NCBI RefSeq assembly: GCF_030409635.1
Contig: NZ_JAUFQF010000004.1
Coordinates: 778,241 to 842,240 of the forward strand
From: Vibrio agarivorans
GTDB taxonomy: Bacteria > Pseudomonadota > Gammaproteobacteria > Enterobacterales > Vibrionaceae
Direction of reading: 5' to 3'
DNA length: 64,000 nucleotides
The translations under genes were made by a program, and so were the position numbers. Below, piece by piece: positions 16,010 through 25,685 of this stretch (within the stretch, counting starts at the first letter, position 1; every line of letters begins with the position of its first letter). The notes beneath the pieces were generated by a model. That model worked only from the letters and a program-made list of their open reading frames with translations, searched no databases and had not been told where the DNA came from.

Positions 16010-16719
16010 AGATCTAACAAAGAGGCCAAGTGAGCAATTTCGACATCCGGTAATGCCGACGCATGCTTGGCTTTCATCAAACTACTGTCCTGGTCATTAA
16101 TCCAACAGCTTTTCATACCAGCTAAATACGCGCCTCTTACATCAGAGCGCAAATGGTCTCCTACATGCAGAACCTTATCTGCCGGTAGATTAAGAAATGA
16201 AAGTGCCTGATTGAAGAGATCGGAGTCGGGCTTACTAAGACCATCTGGGCCAGCCTTATAGACGCCTTGGAAATACTGCCCAAGGCCAATTCTATCTACA
16301 TCAACATTGCCATTGGTAATCGCAACCAGCGGCATACGCTGGGCCAACTTAGTCATCACACGATGTGTCTCTTGAGGTACTGTAAAGTCACTGCGTAGAC
16401 GCAGCACTTCTTCTATCGCTTGAGTCGCTGCTAATTGAGCTTTTGGATCATCGTAACCCAAAGCCGATAAACCCACTTCAATCTGTCGATAACGCCAACG
16501 CGTCACGTCATGCTTTAACTCGGGCTCATTGGTAGCCACAAGCACCTTTATTTGATGCCACCAGCTTAGAGGCTTTGTCTTTGATATAGGGTGTTGTTCA
16601 TACAGCCAAAGCGCCATTTGCTGCTCAACGCGACGAATAATAGGACGGTTATCATACAAGGTATCATCAAGGTCAAAAGTCATTGCCTCAATACCAGAAA
16701 ATGGTCGATAGAAAATCAT
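16006..16719 (-). CDS. yigB: HAD phosphatase YigB (riboflavin pathway phosphatase)
   Basis: A 237-residue HAD hydrolase with motif I MTFDLDDTLYDN, motif II VAITNGN, motif III K in GLSKPDSDLF, and motif IV HVGDHLRSDVRGA. In E. coli YigB is one of the phosphatases for 5-amino-6-(5-phosphoribitylamino)uracil in riboflavin synthesis. It overlaps the end of xerC by four bases and is the last gene of the lptM-lysA-dapF-DUF484-xerC-yigB operon. The stop overlaps the convergent tapT stop. Confidence 0.92.
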   Translation of the reverse strand: MIFYRPFSGIEAMTFDLDDTLYDNRPIIRRVEQQMALWLYEQHPISKTKPLSWWHQIKVLVATNEPELKHDVTRWRYRQIEVGLSALGYDDPKAQLAATQAIEEVLRLRSDFTVPQETHRVMTKLAQRMPLVAITNGNVDVDRIGLGQYFQGVYKAGPDGLSKPDSDLFNQALSFLNLPADKVLHVGDHLRSDVRGAYLAGMKSCWINDQDSSLMKAKHASALPDVEIAHLASLLDL

Positions 16720-17651
16720 GATTCGCTGCCTTTCTTCTTCGCACGTGGGTGAGCCTGATCATACGCTTGCGCAAGATGTTGGAAGTCTAGGTGAGTATAG
16801 ATCTGAGTGGTCGAGATATTCTCATGCCCTAAAAGCTCTTGCACTGCTCGTAAGTTATTACTCGATTCTAATACGTGCGTTGCAAAAGAGTGGCGCAATT
16901 TATGCGGGCTGATATGGCTCGCCACTCCCTGTTTCTGTCCCCACTCTGCCATCCGTTTTTGGATGTTTCGATGTGAAATACGCTGACCGAGTTTAGAGAT
17001 AAACAAGGCTGGGTCATCACCTTTGAGTAAGCTTGGTCGCACCTTCAGCCAGCGCTCAACCCACTCTTTTGCGTGGCCAGAAAAAGGTACTTTACGCTCT
17101 TTATCGCCTTTACCGATAACACGAATCTCACCACTACGAAGGTGAACATCGCGCACATCAATACTAACAAGCTCCGCCAAACGCAAGCCCGCACCATACA
17201 TGAGTTCCATGATCGCACGATCTCGAATAGATAACGGATCGTCTTCATCAACTTCGAGTAGCTGTCCAACTTCGTCTACATCGAGGTTTTTTGGCAATGG
17301 GCGTTGTTTTCTTGGTGCAGATACACCTTTAGCAGGGTTTGCCGAAAGCTCCCCACGCAGGACAAGAAAATCGAAGAAGCTACGTAGCGAAGATAAGCGA
17401 GTTGAGAGACTACTTGCCTTCATCCCCTCACGCATCCCTTTACTTGCTAACTGCCTAACCCACGCAGCATCCACTTGCTTCCAGTCCTTTAAGCCCATTT
17501 GGGCAAGGTGCTGAGCCATGGTTTCTAGCTGCTGTTTATAGTTTCTTTGCGTATGAAGGCTCAAGCCTTTCTCACTGCGCAGATACTCATAGAAGCGCAA
17601 TAAAGACTTCTCTAACCCTCTAGGCAGAGGTGCTGCAGACTCGCTCATCAC
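16716..17651 (-). CDS. xerC: Site-specific tyrosine recombinase XerC
   Basis: XerC with XerD resolves chromosome dimers at dif. The 311-residue protein has the SAM-like core-binding domain (residues about 12-100) and the catalytic domain with all six expected residues: R157 (GLRLAEL), K181 (GKGDKER), H250 and R253 (HKLRHSFATH), H276 (LLGHENIS) and the nucleophile Y285 (TQIYTHLDF). The first ATG pair at 17651 overlaps the DUF484 gene by 32 bp, as is common in this operon. Confidence 0.96.
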   Translation of the reverse strand: MMSESAAPLPRGLEKSLLRFYEYLRSEKGLSLHTQRNYKQQLETMAQHLAQMGLKDWKQVDAAWVRQLASKGMREGMKASSLSTRLSSLRSFFDFLVLRGELSANPAKGVSAPRKQRPLPKNLDVDEVGQLLEVDEDDPLSIRDRAIMELMYGAGLRLAELVSIDVRDVHLRSGEIRVIGKGDKERKVPFSGHAKEWVERWLKVRPSLLKGDDPALFISKLGQRISHRNIQKRMAEWGQKQGVASHISPHKLRHSFATHVLESSNNLRAVQELLGHENISTTQIYTHLDFQHLAQAYDQAHPRAKKKGSES

Positions 17652-18327
17652 TCACCACCGTTTGCCAAGGTTGGGTATTGATCACATGGGTTAACACCAA
17701 TGCGAGGTGACGTAAAAACAGCGTATCCATTTGCGGTTGAAAGTGCCCACCGTCTTCACTAGAGAATGCAATGAGGCCGTAAGGCTGCTTGAAGCCAAGC
17801 GGCAACACCACATAAGACCCGAGCTCTGGGGCATTCTCTTGCTCAGAGAAAAGTGCTTGGCGATCGGCCTGACGTAAACGACCGAGGTAAGCGGGCTTAC
17901 CATTGAGGTGGTTAGTCACAAAACGCTTAAATACATCCGTTGAGATCTGGTATTGAGTGTCTTCACTCTCCACAAGCTTTACGTAAGCAACAAGGCTTAG
18001 GTCTTTGGCGAGCTGCTCAACCGATGATATAGCATCAGTAACTGAAAGGCTTTTTAGAACTTGCTCTTGCAAGCCCATAAAGTCGTGAAAGGTCTGGTCA
18101 TTTTGTCTTGCGAGAGACATCAATGCCGTGATCTCTTCTTCCAGTTCTTCAATTCGCTGGCGTTGACGCTGTAATTGAACGTGAACGAGAGACACTGCAC
18201 CTTGGTCTTGATGCGGGAGTGCGAGACGCTCGACAAGCTCTGGACGAGATAAAAAGAAATCAGGGTGGTCACGTAAATATTCCGTCACCACCTCTGCTGT
18301 TAGCGCATTGGCTTCCACTTGAGACAA
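17620..18327 (-). CDS. DUF484 family protein
   Basis: A protein of about 235 residues with an N-terminal helical part (VVTEYLRDHPDFFLSRPELVERL), a coiled coil (LQRQRQRIEELEEEITAL) and a GAF-like C-terminal domain. DUF484 is always found between dapF and xerC in gammaproteobacteria, but its function is not established. I prefer a TTG start at 18327, six bases after AGGGA; another TTG at 18351 would add eight residues. It overlaps xerC and is co-translated with it. Confidence 0.85.
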   Translation of the reverse strand: MSQVEANALTAEVVTEYLRDHPDFFLSRPELVERLALPHQDQGAVSLVHVQLQRQRQRIEELEEEITALMSLARQNDQTFHDFMGLQEQVLKSLSVTDAISSVEQLAKDLSLVAYVKLVESEDTQYQISTDVFKRFVTNHLNGKPAYLGRLRQADRQALFSEQENAPELGSYVVLPLGFKQPYGLIAFSSEDGGHFQPQMDTLFLRHLALVLTHVINTQPWQTVVSDERVCSTSA

Positions 18328-18376
18328 AATCAATCCCTGAGATATTAACAACTGCGGCTATTGTAGCGCACTCTTG

Positions 18377-19207
18377 CTAACAAGACAGCTGCCCATCAAA
18401 GACATGTGTCGCCGGGCCTGTCATATACAGCGGCCTGCCTGGTCCTTGCCACTGAATATTAAGCTCTCCCCCCGGTAGGGTCACTTTAACCTGCTCATCG
18501 AGTAGGCCTTGCACAATCCCAACCGCAACAGCACCACAAGCGCCACTGCCGCAGGCTTGTGTTTCGCCAGCGCCACGTTCATAGACGCGTAGGTTGACTT
18601 CATTGCGATTTAAAACCTGCATAAAGCCTGCATTTACTCGCTCAGGAAAACGCTCATGAGACTCAAGAAGCGGGCCTAAGGTATCAACATCTGCCGTGTT
18701 AACGTCATCGACAACCGTCACAACATGAGGATTACCCATACTGACTGCACCACAGAACAGTGTTTTATCTTCGGTGCGCAAAATGTAGGTTTTTTCTTGC
18801 TGCTTAGCCTTAAAAGGAATTTTGCTCGGCTCGAACTCTGGCACTCCCATGTTCACCGTGACTTGATCATCCTCTTCAATATTAAGGACCATCTTGCCTT
18901 TCTTGGTGCTAACACTGATGCTGAACTTATTAGTAAGCCCCTTCATTCTAACGAATCGAGCGAAGCAGCGTGCACCGTTGCCACACTGCTCTACTTCACT
19001 GCCATCGGCATTAAAAATACGGTAGTGAAAATCCGTTTCTGGGTCATAGGGTGCCTCAACCACTAACAGCTGGTCGAAACCTACACCAGTGTGACGATCC
19101 GCCAAGCGGCGGATCAGATCAGGTGAAAAAAAGATATTTTGGGTTATGCAATCGACGACCATAAAGTCGTTACCCAAACCATGCATTTTAGAAAAATGGA
19201 AGTGCAT
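18377..19207 (-). CDS. dapF: Diaminopimelate epimerase DapF
   Basis: DapF converts LL- to meso-diaminopimelate for lysine and peptidoglycan synthesis. The 276-residue length is typical. The two catalytic cysteines are C75 in EQCGNGARC and C219 in ACGSGACG, with the N-terminal [13 protein letters not shown]. It lies 10 bp after lysA, whose enzyme uses its product. Confidence 0.96.
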   Translation of the reverse strand: MHFHFSKMHGLGNDFMVVDCITQNIFFSPDLIRRLADRHTGVGFDQLLVVEAPYDPETDFHYRIFNADGSEVEQCGNGARCFARFVRMKGLTNKFSISVSTKKGKMVLNIEEDDQVTVNMGVPEFEPSKIPFKAKQQEKTYILRTEDKTLFCGAVSMGNPHVVTVVDDVNTADVDTLGPLLESHERFPERVNAGFMQVLNRNEVNLRVYERGAGETQACGSGACGAVAVGIVQGLLDEQVKVTLPGGELNIQWQGPGRPLYMTGPATHVFDGQLSC

Positions 19208-19217
19208 GAGACGTTCG

Positions 19218-20471
19218 TTACTCCGGTAAAATATGCTCTAGTGCCCAAAGGCTCGATAACTCTTCTCTTCGACGCACTAGATGTGATTGAGCACCGTCAA
19301 CCATGACCTCAGCTGCGCGAGTTCGAGAGTTGTAGTTGGATGCCATTGCAAAGCCATAAGCACCTGCAGAACGCACTGCAAGCAAATCACCCTGTTCCAA
19401 AACGAGCGCGCGATCTTTTCCTAGGAAGTCACCCGTTTCACAGATCGGCCCCACCAAGTCATAGTTAACCGCTTCACCTTGACGAGGAGAAACCGGCACA
19501 ATGTCTTGCCATGCTTGGTATAGCGCTGGGCGCATCAAGTCATTCATTGCCGCATCGATAATGGCGAAGTTCTTGTGCTCGGTGTGTTTAAGAAACTCTA
19601 CCTTGGTCAACAACACACCTGCATTGGCTGCAATAGCGCGACCTGGCTCAAAGATAAGCTCAAGATCTTGATGATTCACCAAGCGCTCCATCAAGGCGCG
19701 AGCGTAGTCAGAAGGCTGTGGAGGGAGCTCATCGCGATACACAACACCCAAACCTCCACCAACATCGAGGTGTTTAATGTTAATGCCTTGCTCTTTCAGT
19801 TCATCAATCAGAGACAGTAGTCTGTCTGTTGCATCGATAAACGGGTCAATGTCAGTCAACTGCGAACCGATATGGCAATCAATTCCATGGATCTCTAGGT
19901 TCGTAAGACCTTGTGCAAACTTATACACTTCAGGCGCACGGTCAAAGGCGATACCAAACTTGTTTTCACGCAAACCTGTCGAAATATAAGGGTGCGTATT
20001 AGCATCAACATCTGGGTTGATACGCAATGAAATCGGTGCTTTTACGCCCATTTCACTCGCAACTCGGTTTAGGCGTTCAAGCTCTGGCTCTGACTCAACG
20101 TTGAAACACTTGATACCAAGCTCTAGTGCTCGCTGCATCTCTTGCTCTGTTTTGCCTACCCCAGAGAACACCACTTTTTTAGGGTCGCCACCAGCAGCCA
20201 CGACACGTTCTAGTTCACCACCAGAGACGATATCAAAACCAGAGCCTAAGCGAGCAAGCGTGTTCAAAACACCTAAGTTTGAGTTCGCTTTTACTGCATA
20301 GCAGACAAGATGAGGGTGCTCCCCCACTGATTTATCGAAAGCGTTCCAATGACGCTCTAGTGTTGCGCGAGAGTATACATAAAGAGGCGTTCCGTACTGC
20401 TCTGCGAGAGAAGTCAAAGTGACGTCTTCAGCCCAAAGCTGGCCATCTTCCTGATAGTTGAAGTAATCCAA
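19218..20471 (-). CDS. lysA: Diaminopimelate decarboxylase LysA
   Basis: PLP enzyme that makes lysine from meso-diaminopimelate. The 417 residues form the fold III alanine-racemase-type decarboxylase: CYAVKANSN holds the PLP lysine, [10 protein letters not shown] binds phosphate, and [11 protein letters not shown] contributes the active-site Cys from the other subunit. The gene follows lptM by 100 bp and precedes dapF. Unlike in E. coli, where lysA is elsewhere, it is part of the dapF operon here, as is usual in vibrios and pseudomonads. Confidence 0.96.
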   Translation of the reverse strand: MDYFNYQEDGQLWAEDVTLTSLAEQYGTPLYVYSRATLERHWNAFDKSVGEHPHLVCYAVKANSNLGVLNTLARLGSGFDIVSGGELERVVAAGGDPKKVVFSGVGKTEQEMQRALELGIKCFNVESEPELERLNRVASEMGVKAPISLRINPDVDANTHPYISTGLRENKFGIAFDRAPEVYKFAQGLTNLEIHGIDCHIGSQLTDIDPFIDATDRLLSLIDELKEQGINIKHLDVGGGLGVVYRDELPPQPSDYARALMERLVNHQDLELIFEPGRAIAANAGVLLTKVEFLKHTEHKNFAIIDAAMNDLMRPALYQAWQDIVPVSPRQGEAVNYDLVGPICETGDFLGKDRALVLEQGDLLAVRSAGAYGFAMASNYNSRTRAAEVMVDGAQSHLVRRREELSSLWALEHILPE

Positions 20472-20571
20472 GTTGTTTCCCTTAATCTGACCGAGTGTTT
20501 TCTATTTCGATTTAATCCATGAGTATGATGATGTAAATCATAAGAAAAAGACCCATCGACACTGCGATGAG

Positions 20572-20694
20572 TTATTGCTGTTGTGTTTGTTCGCTTGATG
20601 TATCGTCTTGTGGTAAATAGAGCGCACCCGATTGACCACACCCTGCTAAGGCAAGAGTCGATACGATAAACATGACTACTACCGATTTTTTCAT
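20572..20694 (-). CDS. lptM: Small lipoprotein LptM (YifL)
   Basis: A 40-residue lipoprotein on the minus strand beginning MKKSVVVMFIVST, with lipobox LALAGC and the signature CGQSGALYLP that defines LptM. In E. coli LptM helps LptD-LptE form its correct disulfides at the outer membrane. The short Gln-rich tail is variable in the family. It lies just upstream of lysA, which matches the yifL-dapF arrangement of E. coli. It is divergent from cyaY; the 74-bp gap between them contains a TATAAT at 20728-20733. Confidence 0.93.
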   Translation of the reverse strand: MKKSVVVMFIVSTLALAGCGQSGALYLPQDDTSSEQTQQQ

Positions 20695-20768
20695 AGCGCT
20701 TGTCGTGATTATTTATTCGATGCCCCCTATAATCGCACCACAATCAAGAAAAGCAATAGGATGAACCG

Positions 20769-21083
20769 ATGAACGATACTGAATTTCATCAACTCGTCGA
20801 CTCTCAAATGGAAACTATTGAGGAAATGATCGACGAATCAGGCGCAGATATCGATTACGAGACCTCTGGCAATGTCATGACATTAGAGTTTGAAGATCGC
20901 AGCCAAATCATTATTAACCGCCAAGAGCCGATGCATGAAATCTGGCTGGCATCAAAATCTGGTGGTTTTCACTTCAAGTTGAAAGGCGAGCAATGGATCT
21001 GTTCAAAAACAGATAAAGAGCTGATTGCTATGGTTAAAGAAGAGTGCGAAAAGCACGCTGATGAAGAGATTGAATGGCCATAG
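20769..21083 (+). CDS. cyaY: Frataxin-like iron protein CyaY
   Basis: The 104-residue bacterial frataxin binds iron and modulates IscS-dependent Fe-S assembly. The acidic first helix (residues 10-28, with EEMIDESGADIDYE), VMTLEFED, and HEIWLASKSGGFHF with the conserved IWLA and the Trp in EQWICSK are diagnostic. SD AGGATG is followed by ATG 20769. It is convergent with cyaA, its standard neighbour. Confidence 0.96.
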   Translation: MNDTEFHQLVDSQMETIEEMIDESGADIDYETSGNVMTLEFEDRSQIIINRQEPMHEIWLASKSGGFHFKLKGEQWICSKTDKELIAMVKEECEKHADEEIEWP

Positions 21084-21124
21084 ACAGTTTAACGGTGAGT
21101 CATCATTGATCACCGCTAAACAAT

Positions 21125-23659
21125 TTAAGCGCTCGCGACTTTCTGTGGGCGCTTATAACCTGAATCATTACGGTATGGCACGATGTAGCTGTCACCGTTA
21201 TCTGGGTGAATCACATCATAGTATTGCGGTAAGTTGAAATTGATCAGCTTTGAGGAGATCGAACGCTCATCTTTCACTGAGGTGTAGAAGCTGTTCACAC
21301 TAGCAATCAGCTCATCTTTTTCACCCACAAGCTTCTGATACACTTCTACTTGGTTAGCTTCATCAAGCACATAGATATTAAAGCCGTGTGGTGCTGTATC
21401 TTCAAAGAAGAATTGCACTAAACCCTCACTCGCAAAGCTATCGATCACACTAGGCAATTGGTAGTCTTGCTCTTTGTCTAGCTTGAGCAGTGGTGAGCCT
21501 TTCAGCTTATTGGTTGAGATACTGCGATAAAAGTCGACTGAGTTTTCGAGTTTCTTGACCGAAACACCGCGGCGCTCAAAGAATAGGCCGTACATTTGGT
21601 CAGAAATTCTCAAGCCTTTGAAACTGCGCTTTTTCTCTTGCTCGATTGGCTTTAAGCGCATATCAATACACTCAGCCAACAACTGATACACCGAGTTGCG
21701 GATCACGCCACGCAGGTGCTTGCTATAACAAAAAACATCCACCGATTTAGGGCGAATCGCATCATGGTGCATCTTACCGAGCATCGTTTTAAGCGCATCG
21801 AGCATCGCCATATTGCCCTTGAAGTGCAAAGTACGCACCTCATGCCAAGAGTTTCGATACACTAAGTCGACGCTACCGACTAAACACTCATGCTGCTGAC
21901 CAAAGCTAAACACGTTCATGTTTTTAAAATCGTTACGGAAGGTACGGTTCCCTAACGACGCGGTTGGGTCTTGCTCGAAATTGATGAACATCGCGAGTTG
22001 GTTTATCTCACAAGGACTCGCTAGCGCATCCATCGAAGGACGATTGGCGTTAAGAGAAAAGGTATTTCTGAGATCGCCCACCATCTGATAAAACTTATCA
22101 ATATCGATGTCAGCCTCGCGTACAACCGCGTTGAGACGGGTCGATTCAGTAATCAAGCCATTAAAAAATGACCACGCGACAAGCTTACTCAAATATTGGT
22201 TGTGCTCTAACTTAGGTTGCCCAAGCAGTTTGTGGGCTATCAAAGGCTGCTTGTAAAGATACCAACCTTCAGGGTTAGTTTGACCCGGTTTTACCTCGAT
22301 AAAGGTTAAATCCGATTCATGCAAATCTGGTGATATTTGTGGGTTGAGTAGTGTAACTTTGCCTGGAAGCACCTCAAATGCCGCATAAAGCTTACGGGCA
22401 AGAATACTAATATCTTGCGGGCTAATCGCAGAAGTAATGTTATTGCGACGCGCAAACTGGATCAGATTGCGGTAGCTTTGCATCAGTGCATCAAGCAATG
22501 AATGGTGGACAACTTTAACCTGTTCAACTTTCCAGTTGCGACGATCGTCAAGCTCTTCAATCTTGTCTTGATCCCAATCCCACTGTGCCACCATATCCGC
22601 AAGAGCTTCGCGGCGCCAAGGTACCGAAACAGAACCTGCACCAGGTTCGCGAGATAACTTTTCGTGGGTTTTAAGATAAAAACACCGACGAACTAATTCA
22701 AGGCGCTCACCATCTCCTATACGCTCAAGGTAACGCGTGACCTTCTCAAGCATGAGATAGTAAGAATCCATTCCATACAGATCCGGCTCTTGAGCAAAAA
22801 AACGACGCTTGCTATCAAGACTAAGAAGCTGCGTATTCGGGTACTCCCAAGAATACGCCTCAAGCAATATCGCTTTAAGAACCGATTTGTATGGAGAATC
22901 AATACTCTTATACAGTTGCCATAAGTTAGCGCCAAAGTACTCCTCAGCAGGAATGCCATTGAGCTGACCAAAGTCGATCCACTCATTGCAGTCTATGTAC
23001 TTTTGCTGGCATAACTGACTCACGTATTGGTCGTAGCACTCTTCCATCTCTGGTGGGATCAATTGCCACAATAGTCTTTTACCTGCAAGTCGCACTGCTG
23101 AGCGATAAAACTCGTCTAGCAACAGCATATGCTGTGAAGAGCCGCAGTTGTCTCCAGTCATCTCTTCTGAATGGTTATGACGAAAACGCTGCTCATCCAT
23201 CAAAAAGAAGTTGGCTTCTACACCCTGACCTTTCGCCCACTCTGTAATCAACAAACACTTGTTTGTAAGAGCCTCACGCTCCATTGACGACATATCAGAA
23301 GAGACACAAACCCATATATCCAAGTCACTTGACGTGCTTTGACCAATGGAAGAGGTACTGCCCATGGTATAAAGAGCGTTGATCGCCGGCTGTACAGCTT
23401 GATGCAGTGGGTGCCCAACTGTCATTTCTGTATTTGCAACGAACTTCTGTTGATTGTCATTCAACTCCAAGCCAAATACGCCATATGGGGTCAGTTCAGA
23501 GTAATAACCAGGCAGAATTGGGTGGTTGAAGTGTAATAGGGTTGGGATCAGATGGAATACTTGCTGGCATGGTACATTCATTAGGGCCAGCGCACGCTCA
23601 ACACGTTGCTGGTTTAGAAGGTCCAGTCTGTCAATCAGCTTGGTTGTATATGCCTGCAA
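21125..23659 (-). CDS. cyaA: Class I adenylate cyclase CyaA
   Basis: Makes cAMP from ATP, the ligand of CRP. The 844-residue protein has the N-terminal catalytic domain of class I cyclases (GSTSSIGQSTSSDLDIWVC, the nucleotidyltransferase GS...DLD motif near residue 100) and the long C-terminal glucose-responsive regulatory domain. Length and position next to cyaY agree with E. coli CyaA (848 residues). The upstream gap to hemC contains a CRP-like site, which suggests feedback. Confidence 0.97.
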   Translation of the reverse strand: MQAYTTKLIDRLDLLNQQRVERALALMNVPCQQVFHLIPTLLHFNHPILPGYYSELTPYGVFGLELNDNQQKFVANTEMTVGHPLHQAVQPAINALYTMGSTSSIGQSTSSDLDIWVCVSSDMSSMEREALTNKCLLITEWAKGQGVEANFFLMDEQRFRHNHSEEMTGDNCGSSQHMLLLDEFYRSAVRLAGKRLLWQLIPPEMEECYDQYVSQLCQQKYIDCNEWIDFGQLNGIPAEEYFGANLWQLYKSIDSPYKSVLKAILLEAYSWEYPNTQLLSLDSKRRFFAQEPDLYGMDSYYLMLEKVTRYLERIGDGERLELVRRCFYLKTHEKLSREPGAGSVSVPWRREALADMVAQWDWDQDKIEELDDRRNWKVEQVKVVHHSLLDALMQSYRNLIQFARRNNITSAISPQDISILARKLYAAFEVLPGKVTLLNPQISPDLHESDLTFIEVKPGQTNPEGWYLYKQPLIAHKLLGQPKLEHNQYLSKLVAWSFFNGLITESTRLNAVVREADIDIDKFYQMVGDLRNTFSLNANRPSMDALASPCEINQLAMFINFEQDPTASLGNRTFRNDFKNMNVFSFGQQHECLVGSVDLVYRNSWHEVRTLHFKGNMAMLDALKTMLGKMHHDAIRPKSVDVFCYSKHLRGVIRNSVYQLLAECIDMRLKPIEQEKKRSFKGLRISDQMYGLFFERRGVSVKKLENSVDFYRSISTNKLKGSPLLKLDKEQDYQLPSVIDSFASEGLVQFFFEDTAPHGFNIYVLDEANQVEVYQKLVGEKDELIASVNSFYTSVKDERSISSKLINFNLPQYYDVIHPDNGDSYIVPYRNDSGYKRPQKVASA

Positions 23660-23860
23660 GGGAGGATCCTTGGTTAGTAAGTCAAATTCTCACTTTGTCG
23701 GTCTTTTGAACAAAAGAACCATCAAAACGTGATCAATTTAACACTTTTATCCGCTCGGGTAAAGAATGAAGCCAAGAAAGCTGGTCTTTGGCTAAGCACA
23801 AAACGTTGCTAATGCTGTCATTTATCTGGAACGTTGCCAAACATTTTTAAACAAATACTC

Positions 23861-23874
23861 GTGATTCAAGTCAC
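23861..23874. promoter_or_regulatory. CRP-like site in the cyaA-hemC divergent region
   Basis: GTGATTCAAGTCAC matches the GTGA-N6-TCAC core exactly. It lies about 200 bp before cyaA and 118 bp before hemC in a 332-bp gap that otherwise holds no gene. E. coli cyaA is CRP-repressed, so cAMP feedback on cyaA is plausible; an effect on hemC is equally possible. Confidence 0.6.
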
Positions 23875-23991
23875 GTTATTAGATTCATCCAACCAGCTAA
23901 TAACATTTCATCTACTTCAGTGACAATCAGACAAGTTAATTTTGCGTGTTTAATGATACGATTAGTGCCATCTAAGCTAGTGAGAACACAC

Positions 23992-24927
23992 ATGAATACC
24001 AATACACCAATTCGAATTGCAACCCGCAAAAGCCCGCTTGCTCTCTGGCAAGCACACTACGTTAAAGATGCACTCCAAGCCGCCCACCCTGGTCTGGAAG
24101 TCGAACTGGTCACTATGGTTACTAAAGGAGACATTATCCTTGATACTCCCTTAGCTAAAGTGGGAGGAAAGGGACTGTTCGTTAAAGAACTTGAAGTGGC
24201 AATGCTAGAAGGTCGAGCTGACCTCGCAGTTCACTCAATGAAAGATGTGCCCGTGGAGTTTCCAGAGGGGCTTGGGCTTGTAACGATTTGTGAGCGTGAA
24301 GATCCACGTGATGCATTTGTCTCTAACACCTATCAAAGCCTAGACGATCTGCCACAAGGCGCTGTGGTCGGTACTTGCAGTTTACGTCGTCAATGCCAAA
24401 TCAAAGAAGCACGACCGGATCTCATCATTAAAGAGTTGCGAGGCAATGTTGGAACACGCTTGGGCAAACTAGATGCAGGTGAATACGATGCGATCATCCT
24501 TGCTGCTGCAGGTCTAAAACGTCTAGAGCTAGAAGAACGTATCCAAAGCTTCATCGAGCCAGAGCAATCATTGCCAGCCGTTGGACAAGGCGCAGTGGGT
24601 ATTGAATGTCGCCTTGATGACGATCGACTCATCAAGCTTCTAGAGCCTCTTAACCACAAAGACACTCAAGACCGCGTATTAGCAGAGCGCGCTATGAACC
24701 TGACACTTGAAGGGGGTTGTCAGGTGCCAATTGGCAGTTACGCACTGCTTGATGGCGATGACCTATGGCTTCGAGCACTGGTTGGTGAGCCCGATGGTTC
24801 ACAGATTGTTCGAGGCGAAATCAAAGGTTCTCGCCAAGATTCGGAGAAGCTGGGCGTTGAACTCGCCAACCAACTGCTCGATGATGGTGCAAAAGACATT
24901 TTAACGCGCCTATACCAAGAGGATTAA
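23992..24927 (+). CDS. hemC: Hydroxymethylbilane synthase HemC
   Basis: Polymerises four porphobilinogens to hydroxymethylbilane in haem synthesis. The protein has about 311 residues from ATG 23992 ([20 protein letters not shown]); a longer frame to 23920 adds an untypical tail. [30 protein letters not shown] and the dipyrromethane cofactor Cys in [12 protein letters not shown] are all present. It is the first gene of the hemCDXY operon, with hemD two bases downstream. Confidence 0.97.
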   Translation: MNTNTPIRIATRKSPLALWQAHYVKDALQAAHPGLEVELVTMVTKGDIILDTPLAKVGGKGLFVKELEVAMLEGRADLAVHSMKDVPVEFPEGLGLVTICEREDPRDAFVSNTYQSLDDLPQGAVVGTCSLRRQCQIKEARPDLIIKELRGNVGTRLGKLDAGEYDAIILAAAGLKRLELEERIQSFIEPEQSLPAVGQGAVGIECRLDDDRLIKLLEPLNHKDTQDRVLAERAMNLTLEGGCQVPIGSYALLDGDDLWLRALVGEPDGSQIVRGEIKGSRQDSEKLGVELANQLLDDGAKDILTRLYQED

Positions 24928-24929
24928 TC

Positions 24930-25685
24930 ATGTCTGTGCTCATCACTCGGCCTGATGAGCCGGGTAGACAGCTTACACAGCATTTGAATCAGGTGGGCAT
25001 TGCTGCCCACCACTTCCCTCTCATATCTATTTTAGCGTCGAATAAAAATCATCAACTGCAACACGACCTCGAATGCGCTGATATCGTTATCGCAGTCAGT
25101 CAGTATGCCGTCACCTATGCCGATAAAAGCATTAAACATTGGCCAAGCCAGTGCCTCTATTTTGCTATCGGTAGTAAAACTGCACTACAGCTCGAACAAG
25201 TGACTAAAAAAACGGTCTATACACCTGAAATCCACGAAAGTGAGCACTTTTTATTGCTGCCAGAATTGAGCCAATCGCGCATTTTTAAGAAAAAAGTCAT
25301 TATCCTTCGAGGTAATGGTGGACGCGATCTGATTCGAGAACAACTATCTGCAAGAGGTGCCTATGTCGAATATCGAGAGGTTTATCAGCGCAAAAATATC
25401 AAATTTGATTCAAAATTAGCCATCACAGAATGGCAAGATAATCTGATACAACATGTAGTTATCACGAGCAGTGAGCAGTTAAACCATCTATTATCTATGT
25501 GCAGAGGTAACAAAAGCTGGCTTGTAGAGCGTTGCGTCTATGTCCCCAGCGAAAGAATAGCGCAAGAAGCAAAAGCGCTTGGCTTTACACAAGTCGTTTG
25601 CACACATGGTGCATCAAATACTGTCATTACTCGTGCTCTCCAAGCTCACATTAAGGAAAATAACAATGACCAAAAAGATCAATGA
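24930..25685 (+). CDS. hemD: Uroporphyrinogen-III synthase HemD
   Basis: Closes and inverts ring D of hydroxymethylbilane. A 251-residue two-domain protein with low conservation as is normal for HemD; LITRPDEPGRQL, FAIGSKTALQL, ILRGNGGRDLIREQL and VVITSSEQLNHLL fit the family. It begins two bases after hemC and overlaps the start of hemX by 20 bp. Confidence 0.92.
   Translation: MSVLITRPDEPGRQLTQHLNQVGIAAHHFPLISILASNKNHQLQHDLECADIVIAVSQYAVTYADKSIKHWPSQCLYFAIGSKTALQLEQVTKKTVYTPEIHESEHFLLLPELSQSRIFKKKVIILRGNGGRDLIREQLSARGAYVEYREVYQRKNIKFDSKLAITEWQDNLIQHVVITSSEQLNHLLSMCRGNKSWLVERCVYVPSERIAQEAKALGFTQVVCTHGASNTVITRALQAHIKENNNDQKDQ

Noticed and set aside
16716..17651. Mobile element or integron, because of a tyrosine recombinase
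   Set aside because: It is chromosomal XerC in its standard operon, with no attachment sites or cassettes nearby.
25579..25665. Longer HemX beginning inside hemD
   Set aside because: The extra residues are a shifted reading of hemD; ATG 25666 has a good ribosome binding site.
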